DNA from: Devosia oryzisoli | GTDB taxonomy: Bacteria > Pseudomonadota > Alphaproteobacteria > Rhizobiales > Devosiaceae | NCBI RefSeq assembly: GCF_014837245.1 | Contig: NZ_JACYFU010000001.1 | Span: 124,001 to 188,000 of the forward strand | Reading direction: 5' to 3' | DNA length: 64,000 nucleotides | Shown here: positions 18,747-27,376 of the stretch, piece after piece | How positions within the stretch are numbered: position 1 is the stretch's first letter | How the letters are laid out: each line of letters opens with the position of its first letter | Notes under the pieces: generated by a model | The model's database searches: none | Told to the model about the DNA's origin: nothing | Seen by the model: only the letters and a program-made list of their open reading frames with translations | Position numbers and translations under genes: made by a program

Positions 18747-19655
18747 TCAGTTCGTCGGGCGCGGGATGTGGGTCCGGCGGCGGGCCCAGAGCGGTGGCAC
18801 GGCTTCGACCATGACAATGGCGAAAAAAATGAGCGCCGCGCCCGCATAGCCCACCGGCGTCAGCCGTTCCCCCAACAGCCACGCGCCGCCCAAAGCGGCA
18901 AACAGGCTCTCGGCCGAGAGGATGATCGCGGCATTGGCAGCGGGCACGAATTGCTGTCCGATGGCCTGGAAGGTGAAGGCGATGGCGGTCGAGAACAGCG
19001 CCGCATAGCCGATTTCGACCCACCCTGCCGTGATGGCGGCGAGGCTTGGTTGTTCCGTCGGCAGCGCGATGAGAATGGCCATGAGGCCGGCGCCGAGAAA
19101 GCTGATGGCCGAGACGAAGACGGGCAGCCCGGTGAGGCGCGCGATGTGGCCGAGCAGCAGAACGTGCAGCGCCCAGAAGACGGCGCAGGTCGCCACCAGG
19201 TAATCGCCCGTAGTGAAATGGTGCAGGCCGCCCCCGCCGTTGAGAAAGAAAATACCGATCAAGGCCAGGGGCACCCCCACGAGGATGATCGGATGGGGTC
19301 GGGTGCGGAACAGCACGAAGCCGAGCAAGGGGACGAAGAACACGTAGAGGCCAGTGAGAAAGCCTGCATTGGTGGCCGTGGTGCCAGCGAGGCCAGCCTG
19401 TTGCAGCCAGGAGCCGATGAAGAAGACCAGGGTGACGGCGCCGATAAAGAGCCAGTGCTGACGGGGCAGGGGCGCGGGCTTACGGCGGCGCTCGGCGAAG
19501 GCGAGCGGCAGCACCAGCAGGCCGCCGATGAGGTAGCGGACGCCGGCGAAGGTCAGGGGGCCCATGCTGTCCATGGCCGATTTCTGGGCGATGAAGGCAA
19601 AGCCCCAGAACATGGTGCAGAGCAGAAGAAGGCCGGTGGCGACGGGGCGGGACAT
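18747..19655 (-). CDS. EamA/DMT superfamily transporter
   Basis: 302 residues with ten predicted membrane helices in two EamA repeats: LLLLCTMFWGFAFIAQKSAM opens the first, and GDYLVATCAVFWALHVLLLG opens the second; the second repeat ends near AGAALIFFAIVMVEA. The common start would be the ATG at 19655; one at 19694 adds 13 residues and has no better ribosome site. Family members export amino acids or other metabolites; substrate unknown here. Its stop abuts that of the DUF2147 gene. Confidence 0.85.
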   Translation of the reverse strand: MSRPVATGLLLLCTMFWGFAFIAQKSAMDSMGPLTFAGVRYLIGGLLVLPLAFAERRRKPAPLPRQHWLFIGAVTLVFFIGSWLQQAGLAGTTATNAGFLTGLYVFFVPLLGFVLFRTRPHPIILVGVPLALIGIFFLNGGGGLHHFTTGDYLVATCAVFWALHVLLLGHIARLTGLPVFVSAISFLGAGLMAILIALPTEQPSLAAITAGWVEIGYAALFSTAIAFTFQAIGQQFVPAANAAIILSAESLFAALGGAWLLGERLTPVGYAGAALIFFAIVMVEAVPPLWARRRTHIPRPTN

Positions 19656-19727
19656 CTGGGGGCTCGGATGGGTTTGGGGAGTGCCCGACCTCATGGTTCG
19701 ACGGGGCTCACCATGAGATCTCAGGGG

Positions 19728-20957
19728 CTAGAGCTCGGCGTCGAGGGCGGCGATGAGCTGCTGGATTTCCCGGGGCGTGGTGTAGTGGACGAAGGAGAGG
19801 CGCAGGACGCCGTGCTGCGGGTCGATCCCGAGGGCCTCCATCAGGCGCCAGGCGTAGAAATTGCCGCCGGAGGCCATGATGCCGTGCCTGGCGAGGCGCC
19901 GCGCGACCTCCACGCCCGGCTCGCGGTGATGGACGGCGATGGTGGGGGCGCGCTGCTCCGGATCGTCCGGCCCGACGAGGCGCACGTCATTGCGGTTGCG
20001 CAGGTAGTCGAGCAGCGGTTTTGCCATGGCGATTTCCTGCGCGCGCATGGCGGCATGGGCGCGACGGAAGGGATTGTCGCCCGCCGCGGCGGGACCGGCG
20101 ATGGTCGCCACCTGTTCGAGATAGTCGGCGATGCCGGCAGACGCGGCGATCTGGGCGTGGTCCGGGCCGACCGGCGTCAGGCGATAGCGCGGCTTGCTGT
20201 CGTTGAAGAAATGGCCCTGGTTGGGCAGTTGCGCCGCCAGATCGGGCCGGATGGCCATGATGCCCTGGTGGGGACCGTAGGTCTTGTAGGCCGAAAAGAG
20301 ATAGATGTCGGCGCCGAGGGTCGTGAGGTCGGGCAGGCCGTGCGGCGCGTAGCTGACCCCATCGACGGCCAGAATGGCGCCGATGGCGTGAACGCGGCTG
20401 GCAATTTCCGCCACCGGATTGATCTCCCCGACGATGTTGGAGCAGTGCGGCACGGCCACGAGCCGGACTTTTTCGTCGAGCAGCGGATCGAGCGTAGCGA
20501 GCGACAGCCGCCCGGTGCGCGGATCAACCGCCCATTCGCGCACCTCAATGCCGTAGCTGGCCAGACGCCGCCAGGCGCCCGTATTGGCTTCATGATCCTG
20601 ATTGGTGACGACGATGGCGTCGCCGGGCTTGAGCCAGCCGGCGAAGGCGTGCCCGAGGACATAGGTGTTGGCCGAGGTCGAGGGGCCGAAGTGGATCCAG
20701 TCGGCGGAGACGTTGAGCGCGGCGGCGATGCGCTCATAGGCCAGGTTCATGGCCTCGCCGGCTTCGGCGGAGGCGGCGTAAACGCCATAGGGCTGGACCT
20801 TGGTGGCGCGATAGTAGTGATCGAGCCGGTCGAGCACCGCCTGGGCGGTGTAGGAGCCGCCCGCGTTTTCAAAGAACGCCTGTCCGGCAAGGCTCGGCTC
20901 GGAAAAGGCCGGGAAAAGGGCGCGGATGCGGGCGGGGTCGAGAGGCAGATCAGTCAT
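19728..20957 (-). CDS. Cysteine desulfurase-like class V aminotransferase
   Basis: 409 residues starting MTDLPLDPARIRALFPAF. Fold-type I PLP enzyme: AFFENAGGSYTAQAVLDRL near the N-terminus, the cofactor-binding THFGPS/TNQDHEANTGAW region, the aspartate in LAVDGVSYAPH and the Schiff-base lysine in LFSAYKTYGPHQG. It matches the cysteine-desulfurase-like family that is related to IscS/SufS but lacks their context. No iron-sulfur genes are near, so a role in general sulfur or amino-acid metabolism is uncertain. Confidence 0.85.
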   Translation of the reverse strand: MTDLPLDPARIRALFPAFSEPSLAGQAFFENAGGSYTAQAVLDRLDHYYRATKVQPYGVYAASAEAGEAMNLAYERIAAALNVSADWIHFGPSTSANTYVLGHAFAGWLKPGDAIVVTNQDHEANTGAWRRLASYGIEVREWAVDPRTGRLSLATLDPLLDEKVRLVAVPHCSNIVGEINPVAEIASRVHAIGAILAVDGVSYAPHGLPDLTTLGADIYLFSAYKTYGPHQGIMAIRPDLAAQLPNQGHFFNDSKPRYRLTPVGPDHAQIAASAGIADYLEQVATIAGPAAAGDNPFRRAHAAMRAQEIAMAKPLLDYLRNRNDVRLVGPDDPEQRAPTIAVHHREPGVEVARRLARHGIMASGGNFYAWRLMEALGIDPQHGVLRLSFVHYTTPREIQQLIAALDAEL

Positions 20958-21002
20958 GGCGTTTCCGTGAAGAGCGTGACCGATTGGTATGCGAGGTGGG
21001 CG

Positions 21003-21035
21003 CAAAAGCAAACCCCGGCCTTTGAGGGCCGGGGT
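21003..21035 (-). terminator. Terminator after the Spy-like gene
   Basis: ACCCCGGCC and GGCCGGGGT form a 9-bp stem; on the minus strand the tail reads TTGCTTTTG. A second palindrome, AGGCCCGCC with GGCGGGCCT, lies at about 21068-21101 closer to the stop codon. The two may act together. Confidence 0.7.
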
Positions 21036-21113
21036 CTGGCGGCGCTGGTTGTCCAGGCACCGCTGGCAGGCCCGCCACCGAAGGAGGCACGGCGGGCCTT
21101 AGGGTGAGGGCCG

Positions 21114-21887
21114 TCAGTCGCTGATGGCACGGGCCTTGTCCGCTTCGGACTGTGCGGCCGCCGGCGCCTGCGGGTCCGGCTGCATCATGCCGCGCGGACG
21201 CTGGTCGCGGTTCATCCAGTTTTGCCCCCAATGGCCTTGCATCCCCCAGCCGTTGCCACCCATCATGCCATGATGGTCGCCGCGGGGGCCGAAGCCGCGC
21301 TCCCTGCCAGGGTCGCCCGGCATGCCTTCGGGACCGCGATTGCGCGTCGCCAGCTGCGTCTTCTGCTCATCGGTGAGGCTGTCGTAAAAGGCCTTCGCGG
21401 CGGGCTGGACTGCTTCGAGAGCCGCGACGTGCGCTTTTGCCATGGCAATGCGGTTGTCAAGCCGCGTGGCGAAATCCGGCGCAGCCGGGGATGTGACCGT
21501 GCCCGATGCGTCAGCGGTTGGCCGGGTGGGGCGCAGGCCCTGGGTCGCCGCGTCGAAATCGTTGGCGGCCTTGAGGGCGACGGTCTTGAGCTCGTCGAGC
21601 AGGCCCTTCTGCTCATCGGTCAGGTCGAGCCGGTAGCCCAGACGCACGATGGCAACCTCGATGCCTTCGGCGCCGCGCTCGACATTGACGATGGCGTCGA
21701 GCCCGCCACCGTGGCGCATGCCGAAGCCCATATGGAAGCCATGGCCGAGGTACTGATCGGAGGAGGGTGGGGCGGACGGCGTGGTCTGGGCAGGGGAGGC
21801 TTCCTGGGCCAGAACGGGAGCGACGGCGCCAAGGCCGAGGGTGGCCGCCATCACAGCCACGACGGCAGTTTTGGAAATCGTCTTCAT
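21114..21887 (-). CDS. Spy/CpxP family periplasmic protein (LTXXQ)
   Basis: 257 residues starting MKTISKTAVVAVMAATLGLG, behind AAAGGATG. After the signal peptide come two LTxxQ motifs, LTDEQKGLLDEL (about residue 88) and LTDEQKTQL (about 165), the hallmark of the Spy/CpxP fold, which chaperones or senses misfolded periplasmic protein. The C-terminus is rich in Gly, His and Met (GDHHGMMGGNGWGMQGHWG), suggesting metal binding. No CpxAR-like pair is adjacent. Confidence 0.85.
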   Translation of the reverse strand: MKTISKTAVVAVMAATLGLGAVAPVLAQEASPAQTTPSAPPSSDQYLGHGFHMGFGMRHGGGLDAIVNVERGAEGIEVAIVRLGYRLDLTDEQKGLLDELKTVALKAANDFDAATQGLRPTRPTADASGTVTSPAAPDFATRLDNRIAMAKAHVAALEAVQPAAKAFYDSLTDEQKTQLATRNRGPEGMPGDPGRERGFGPRGDHHGMMGGNGWGMQGHWGQNWMNRDQRPRGMMQPDPQAPAAAQSEADKARAISD

Positions 21888-22013
21888 CGGAGTCATCCTT
21901 TGCATGGGATCAGCCGGTGAACCGGCATGGACCTAATATAGGTGCGCCGGGGTGGTCACGACCTTGCGAGCGGATGAATTGTCGGCAAGATTGCCGCGAT
22001 AGGGGGGGCGGAA

Positions 22014-22400
22014 ATGGAAATTGTGATCGATCCGTTCCCCTCCAACGGGGTGATGAACCGGCTTTGGCGCGCGGCTTGGGGTGCGGAGGAGGAGCGGGAT
22101 TTCGGGCCGGTCCTGTCGCGGAGCCTGGTCCATGTCGGGGCCGTGGCCGGCGATGAGCTGATCGGTTTCGTCAACGTCGCATGGGATGGCGGGCTGCACG
22201 CGTTTCTGCTCGACACCTGCGTGGTGCCCGAGTTCCGGCGACAGGGCGTGGCGCGGCAACTGGTCGAGGCGGCGCGCCAGACGGCCGCTGCGCGAGGGGC
22301 CGCGTGGCTGCATGTGGATTTCGAGCCGCAGCTGGAGCCGTTCTATCGCGCATGCGGATTCCGTCCATCCGCGGCCGGCCTCATCCGGCTCCGGTCATGA
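22014..22400 (+). CDS. GNAT family N-acetyltransferase
   Basis: 128 residues with a single GNAT domain. The strand DTCVVPEFRRQGVARQLVEA contains the acetyl-CoA pyrophosphate-binding RRQGVA loop, followed by the alpha helix and a C-terminal FYRACGFRP. Substrate not predictable. It ends just before a terminator serving the opposite strand. Confidence 0.85.
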   Translation: MEIVIDPFPSNGVMNRLWRAAWGAEEERDFGPVLSRSLVHVGAVAGDELIGFVNVAWDGGLHAFLLDTCVVPEFRRQGVARQLVEAARQTAAARGAAWLHVDFEPQLEPFYRACGFRPSAAGLIRLRS

Positions 22401-22425
22401 AAAAGGGCCGGCGCAGGGCCGGCCC
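22401..22425 (-). terminator. Terminator of the small membrane protein gene
   Basis: GGGCCGGC-CCTGC-GCCGGCCC on the minus strand, followed by TTTTTC: a strong stem and T-run, located 31 bases after the stop at 22456. Confidence 0.8.
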
Positions 22426-22455
22426 AAGTCGAGGTCAGGGAGAAACAAAGGTATG

Positions 22456-22755
22456 TCAGCCTTCGCCTCGGCCAGGCGTCCATTTCAGACGCTGTTGCCG
22501 CGGCGATGGAGTCGTGGCTGGTACCTTGCCGCGCCAGACAATGCGCGCGACTTCGAAGAGCAAGACAGAAACCAGCAGGATCAGCGGCAGCATAAAGACC
22601 GCCACCTGCGTATCAGGCTGCCTGGCAAGTGTCGCCGCCGTTGCCGGCATGGCGCCGGCAATGAAAACGACACCCGAACCAAGGCCGAGGAGTGCAGTCC
22701 CGGCCATGGCCAGGAGCCTGAAACTTTTCTTTCTGGGGGACGTAGATTTGTGCAT
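22456..22755 (-). CDS. Small membrane protein, unknown
   Basis: 99 residues starting MHKSTSPRKKSFRLLAMAG, with AAGGACG upstream. Two hydrophobic segments (AMAGTALLGLGSGVVFIAG and AVFMLPLILLVSVLLFEV) flank a short loop; the C-terminus is basic and proline-rich. No family recognised. It has its own terminator and shares an upstream region with the DUF4864 gene. Confidence 0.65.
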   Translation of the reverse strand: MHKSTSPRKKSFRLLAMAGTALLGLGSGVVFIAGAMPATAATLARQPDTQVAVFMLPLILLVSVLLFEVARIVWRGKVPATTPSPRQQRLKWTPGRGEG

Positions 22756-22884
22756 GGGATCGACGTCCTTTTCTCGCATCAACGCTAGCGATCTGGCACC
22801 CCCAATGGGGTCCGAGCGTGAAGTCACAGAGGAAAAACGGGGTCCATTTGAGGGCAGAACTGTGGCAGCGAGGGGAGCAATGGC

Positions 22885-23301
22885 ATGCGTGCAATCACCG
22901 GACTGGTCCTGGGCCTGATGCTGGCGGCGCCCACCCTAGGCCAGCAGCAAAGCGAGACGCCGTGGCAGGACGTCGTGACGGCGCAGATCGAGGCCCTGCG
23001 CCTCGGCGACGGGGCGGCAGCGCTGGCCCTGGCCGGCAAGCCCTTCCAGGACACCTATAGTGACCCGGGCAAGTTCTTCAGCGACATCGTGGCGGCCGGC
23101 TATGCGCCGATCGTTCAGTCGGTGTCGCACAGTTTCGGGGTGTTCCGGCAGATCGGGCCAGACCATGTGGCGCAGGAAGTGCGGTTCTTCGGCGCGGACG
23201 ATGTGTTGTTCGAGGCGGTGTACGACATGGTCGAGGAGCCCGGGCGCGGCTGGACCGTGCACGGGGTGGTGCTGCGCAGGGCGGCGACCATAGGAGCCTG
23301 A
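22885..23301 (+). CDS. DUF4864 secreted protein
   Basis: 138 residues with signal peptide MRAITGLVLGLMLAAPTLG. The mature region follows the DUF4864 pattern: WQDVVTAQIEALRLGDGAAA, ALAGKPFQDTYSDPGKFFSDI, then paired strands ending AVYDMVEEPGRGWTVHGVVLRR. An NTF2-like alpha/beta fold is likely. Function unknown. Next gene is an aminotransferase 72 bases downstream. Confidence 0.85.
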   Translation: MRAITGLVLGLMLAAPTLGQQQSETPWQDVVTAQIEALRLGDGAAALALAGKPFQDTYSDPGKFFSDIVAAGYAPIVQSVSHSFGVFRQIGPDHVAQEVRFFGADDVLFEAVYDMVEEPGRGWTVHGVVLRRAATIGA

Positions 23302-24575
<1,274 letters not shown>

Positions 24576-24576
<1 letters not shown>

Positions 24577-24668
24577 AAAAAAAGGCCCCGCCCGAGGGGA
24601 TGGGCGGGGCCAGGGGTCTACGGCAAAGCCGCTGACCTTGGAGGAGGGGGCTCCACGGGGCCGCCTTC
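24576..24668 (-). ncRNA. Anti-Shine-Dalgarno small RNA, unit A
   Basis: Minus-strand transcript of about 93 nt inferred from a promoter (-10 AATAGT at 24675-24680, -35 TTGTGG at 24698-24703, 17-bp spacer) and a terminator GGCCCCGCCC/GGGCGGGGCC followed by eight T. It contains CCCCCTCCTCC (24640-24650), perfectly complementary to the Shine-Dalgarno-binding site logic of CUCCU anti-SD RNAs such as the cuckoo/CcsR and alpha-r14 (NfeR1) groups. The most diverged of the four units. The 5' end is an estimate. Confidence 0.65.
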
Positions 24669-24674
24669 GTGAGC

Positions 24675-24732
24675 ACTATTGCGCGCCGCAGCGGGCGCCA
24701 CAAACGCCACTTTGACAGGGCTGCCATGCACG
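24675..24732 (-). promoter_or_regulatory. Promoter and upstream element of sRNA unit A
   Basis: -10 AATAGT and -35 TTGTGG, read on the minus strand, are 17 bp apart. The 18-bp upstream element (24715-24732) begins 12 positions from the -35 edge, exactly as in the other units; it keeps TGCATGG but has changed in its other half. Confidence 0.6.
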
Positions 24733-24749
24733 AATGCAGGGGCATGGGC

Positions 24750-24944
24750 AAAAAAAGAGGCTCCAACCGAAGTTGGAGCCTTAATGATAGGGCCGAAGCC
24801 AAATCGAAGTAAGGGCCTGGGAGCAAGGGAGGAGGATTTGCTCCAGGCCGTGGACCCTGGCCGAGGGAGGAGGATACGGCCACAGTCCGATGCCGGGCAA
24901 CGCGGGTCCGAGGGAGGAGGAAACGGAGCGGCGTCGCATCGACA
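24750..24944 (-). ncRNA. Anti-Shine-Dalgarno small RNA, unit B
   Basis: About 195 nt on the minus strand. Three CCTCCTCCC motifs (plus-strand GGGAGGAGGA at 24827-24836, 24865-24874 and 24912-24921) are each placed in the loop of a hairpin: GGCCTGGAGCAA/TTGCTCCCAGGCC around the first, GGCCG/CGGCC around the second, TCCG/CGGA around the third. A terminator GGCTCCAAC-TTCG-GTTGGAGCC with seven T ends it at 24750. The three-loop layout is that of alpha-r14/NfeR1 RNAs of rhizobia. Its last 61 bases match unit C at 60 positions. Confidence 0.8.
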
Positions 24945-24950
24945 GGTACA

Positions 24951-25008
24951 CATATAGAATTTGACCGTTTGGTCAGCAATGGGTGGAACGACATGACAGC
25001 TATGCAAT
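24951..25008 (-). promoter_or_regulatory. Promoter and upstream element of sRNA unit B
   Basis: On the minus strand: -35 TTGCTG (24974-24979), 17-bp spacer, -10 TATATG (24951-24956). The upstream element ATTGCATAGCTGTCATGT lies at 24991-25008 and contains a T-N11-A frame. The spacer holds a dyad, TTGACC-GTTT-GGTCAG at 24961-24976, found in this unit only. Confidence 0.75.
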
Positions 25009-25077
25009 AGGCACAGCGGCAAACTGTCCACCAAATGGGCAATCCGACAGGCTCGCGACAGGTTCCGGCGAAGGGCC

Positions 25078-25272
25078 AAAAAAAGAGGCTCCAACCGAAG
25101 TTGGAGCCTTATTGATAGGGCCGAAGCCAAATCGAAGTCTGGCAGAGAGCAGGGAGGAGGAATTGCGCTCTGCCGGGTGAGCCGCCGGTCGAGGGAGGAG
25201 GAGAAGACCTTGGGCTCGGTGTCGCGATGCGGGGTCCGAAGGGAGGAGGAGATCGGAGCGCGCCTCAGCGAC
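25078..25272 (-). ncRNA. Anti-Shine-Dalgarno small RNA, unit C
   Basis: About 195 nt, a duplicate of unit B. Three CCTCCTCCC motifs (plus-strand 25152-25160, 25193-25201 and 25241-25249) lie in hairpin loops; the stem around the first is GGCAGAG/CTCTGCC. The terminator is the same GGCTCCAAC stem with seven T at 25078-25084. The 3' 61 bases are almost identical to B, while the outer loops' stems differ in sequence but keep pairing, the pattern expected of selection on structure. Confidence 0.8.
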
Positions 25273-25278
25273 GGCGCC

Positions 25279-25336
25279 CTTATGAACTCTACTGACTTGG
25301 TCGGCAATAAAAAACGGCACATGCCAGCCATGCAAT
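25279..25336 (-). promoter_or_regulatory. Promoter and upstream element of sRNA unit C
   Basis: -35 TTGCCG (25302-25307), 17-bp spacer, -10 CATAAG (25279-25284). The upstream element ATTGCATGGCTGGCATGT occupies 25319-25336, the best-preserved copy; its T-N11-A core (25322-25334) carries TGC and GCA half-sites as in LysR-type boxes, centred about 56 bp before the predicted start. Confidence 0.75.
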
Positions 25337-25364
25337 ATTGTCGCAGCCTAGTAGCCGGCAGCCG

Positions 25365-25479
25365 AAAAAAAACGGCTTCGCCCGAGGGGAGGGCGAAGCC
25401 GTTAAAGGGAGCGGGCACGGAGCCCGCCAGGAGGGAACGCAGCGGAAGCAAGGGAGGGAGGAGAAACATCCGCTGTGCT
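25365..25479 (-). ncRNA. Anti-Shine-Dalgarno small RNA, unit D
   Basis: About 115 nt on the minus strand. A CTCCTCCCTCCC motif (plus-strand 25452-25463) lies in a loop closed by GCGGA/TCCGC; a second, CCCTCC at 25430-25435, precedes a GGCGGGCTCCGTGCCCGC hairpin. The terminator ACGGCTTCGCCC/GGGCGAAGCCGT ends in eight T at 25365-25372. Different in sequence from B and C, but with the same promoter spacing, upstream element and motif. Confidence 0.75.
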
Positions 25480-25485
25480 GAGGGG

Positions 25486-25543
25486 CATATAGGCTGCGTC
25501 GGGCGGGTCGCCAACCAGACATCGAGTATGCCAGCCATGCGTC
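25486..25543 (-). promoter_or_regulatory. Promoter and upstream element of sRNA unit D
   Basis: -35 TTGGCG (25509-25514), 17-bp spacer, -10 TATATG (25486-25491). The upstream element GACGCATGGCTGGCATAC lies at 25526-25543, at the same distance from the -35 as in the other three units. Confidence 0.75.
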
Positions 25544-25574
25544 ATGTGCATGCCGGGCCGAGGCCTGGGGGAGT

Positions 25575-26279
25575 TCAGCGATGTTGCAGGTCGAGGAGGT
25601 GGGGCGGCAACTGACCCAGATGCTCCAGACGGGCGTAACGCGGGTGATCGGCCGGTTCCTCGGCATGCTCGTAGGACCAGGTGAGATCGTGCGGCACGTA
25701 GACGGCGAAGGCGCCGGCCTCGAGGGCCGGGATGATGTCGGAGCGGAGCGAGTTGCCCACCATGACCGTGTGACCTGCCCCTTCGGTGTGCTGGCTGAAA
25801 ATCCGCTCATAGGCCGCGCGCGTCTTGTCCGAGACGATTTCGATGGCCGCGAAATATTCGGCGAGGCCTGATGCGGCGACCTTGCGCTCCTGGTCGAACA
25901 CGTCGCCCTTGGTGACGAGAATCAGCCGGTAGCGGTCCTGCAGGTCTCCGAGAGCCTGATCGACATAGGGCAGCGTCTCGATGGGGTAGGACAGGAGCTC
26001 GCGCCCGGCGGCCAGGATTTCCGCGATCACCCGCCCGGGAACCCGATGCTCGGTGACCTCAAGGGCGGTTTCGACCATGGAGAGGGCAAACCCCTTCATG
26101 CCGAAGCCATAGAAGGACAGGTTGCGCGTGACGCTCGCGATCAGGCGGTCCTTGAGATCGGGAATGTCGGTGTAGTCCGCCAAAAGATCGGCGAAGCGCT
26201 GCTCGGTGAGGCGGAAGAAATGCTCGTTCTGCCAGAGCGTGTCATCGGCATCGAAGGCAATGGTGGTGATGCGCGGCAA
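25575..26279 (-). CDS. HAD family hydrolase
   Basis: 234 residues from a TTG at 26279 with GGGAG 9 bases upstream; the longer frame to 26384 would overlap the neighbouring lsrB-like gene and lacks character. HAD motif I is TIAFDADDTLW (nucleophile aspartate), motif II ILVTKGD, motif III/IV MVGNSLRSDIIPALEAG. An all-helical cap (FADLLADYTDIPDLKDRL) lies between. Acts on a small phosphate ester; substrate unknown. The sRNA cluster begins directly after its stop. Confidence 0.85.
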   Translation of the reverse strand: MPRITTIAFDADDTLWQNEHFFRLTEQRFADLLADYTDIPDLKDRLIASVTRNLSFYGFGMKGFALSMVETALEVTEHRVPGRVIAEILAAGRELLSYPIETLPYVDQALGDLQDRYRLILVTKGDVFDQERKVAASGLAEYFAAIEIVSDKTRAAYERIFSQHTEGAGHTVMVGNSLRSDIIPALEAGAFAVYVPHDLTWSYEHAEEPADHPRYARLEHLGQLPPHLLDLQHR

Positions 26280-26367
26280 GACCAATGGCTCCCGGATATG
26301 CTGACGCCAAGACCGTCCTGGGGCGGTTGGCCCGCCCCGGATCGCCCCCGGCGACTTTCCTAGTCGG

Positions 26368-27261
26368 CTAGAAGCTCCACTCACGGGCCTTGGCGACCAG
26401 GAAGTCGCGGAAGACGCCGACGCGCTTGGAGTTCTTGAGCGCTGGCGGATAGACGAAATAGGCTTCGTAGGCGGGCGTTTCGATCTCGGGGAGCACGCGG
26501 ATCAGATCTTCCTGCCGCTCGGTCACGTAATCGGGGAGCATGGCGATGCCGATGCCCGCCTGGCAGGCCTGCAGCATGCCGTAGATGGCGTTGACCTTGA
26601 GGACAGCGCGGCGCGGCGAGGATTCGGTGCGGCCGACGCGCTCGAGATAGTTGATGTCGCCGAGATAAGACGGAACCGGCTCGCCGAAGCTGACGATGCG
26701 GTGCTCGTCGAGGTCATCGGCGCTCTTGGGCATGCCGTGCTCCTCGATATAGCTGTTGCTGGCGTAGAAATGGTTGTGGACGGTGAACAGCTTGCGCTGG
26801 ATCATCTCGGACTGGTTCGGGCGGTGCAGCCGGATGGCGACGTCGGCCTCGCGCATGGCCAGGTCGAGTTCGGCGTCGTTGAGGCGCACTTCGAGCTGGA
26901 TCAGCGGATAGAGCTTGATGAACTCCTCGAGGCGCGAGCTAAGCCAGGCCGAACCGATGCCCACCGTGGTGGTGACGATCAGGGGACCGGTCGGGACGTC
27001 CTGGCTTTCGGACATCTGGGTCTCGACCTGCTGGAGCTCCCAGTGCATGCGGTGGGCCGTGCGGAACAACTGCTCGCCGACCTCGGTGAGGACAAGCCCG
27101 CGCGCGTGGCGGATGAAGAGCTTGAGCCCCAGATCATCTTCGAGCGCAGAAATCTGCCGGCTGACGGCGGACTGGCTCATGCCCAGCTTTTCGGCCGCGT
27201 GGGTGAAACTGCCCGACTCGGCGGCGGTGTGGAAAATCCGGAGCTTGTCCCAGTCGAGCAT
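26368..27261 (-). CDS. lsrB: LysR family regulator, LsrB-like
   Basis: 297 residues. The HTH is MLDWDKLRIFHTAAESGSFTHAAE with SQSAVSRQISALEDDLGLKLF. The effector domain contains stretches I recognise from LsrB of Sinorhizobium: SEMIQRKLFTVHNHFYA, HRIVSFGEPVPSYLGDINYLE, GIGIAMLPDYV and FRDFLVAKAREW. As in rhizobia, it lies immediately beside trxB. LsrB is known there as a redox-responsive regulator involved in symbiosis, glutathione and envelope functions. Here it is also the nearest regulator to the four sRNAs carrying LysR-type boxes. The symbol is by resemblance and context. Confidence 0.85.
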   Translation of the reverse strand: MLDWDKLRIFHTAAESGSFTHAAEKLGMSQSAVSRQISALEDDLGLKLFIRHARGLVLTEVGEQLFRTAHRMHWELQQVETQMSESQDVPTGPLIVTTTVGIGSAWLSSRLEEFIKLYPLIQLEVRLNDAELDLAMREADVAIRLHRPNQSEMIQRKLFTVHNHFYASNSYIEEHGMPKSADDLDEHRIVSFGEPVPSYLGDINYLERVGRTESSPRRAVLKVNAIYGMLQACQAGIGIAMLPDYVTERQEDLIRVLPEIETPAYEAYFVYPPALKNSKRVGVFRDFLVAKAREWSF

Positions 27262-27376
27262 TGGTGACGCTTTCTTTGTTGTTCAGCCGGGTGGGGCGAC
27301 TGTGCAGGCCATAGTTGAGACCCGCGCAGGAATTATGACAGCGATAGCCTCTCCTCCGGCCGGCGCTGTCATTGTT

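Noticed and set aside
18768-21107. 779-codon plus-strand frame across the DMT and desulfurase genes
   Set aside because: Antisense to two well-supported genes; no family character.
24820-25260. Repeated GGGAGGAGG as a CRISPR-like or tandem repeat array
   Set aside because: Spacing is irregular and each copy lies in the loop of a distinct hairpin inside a bounded transcript; no repeat of 23 or more bases and no cas genes.
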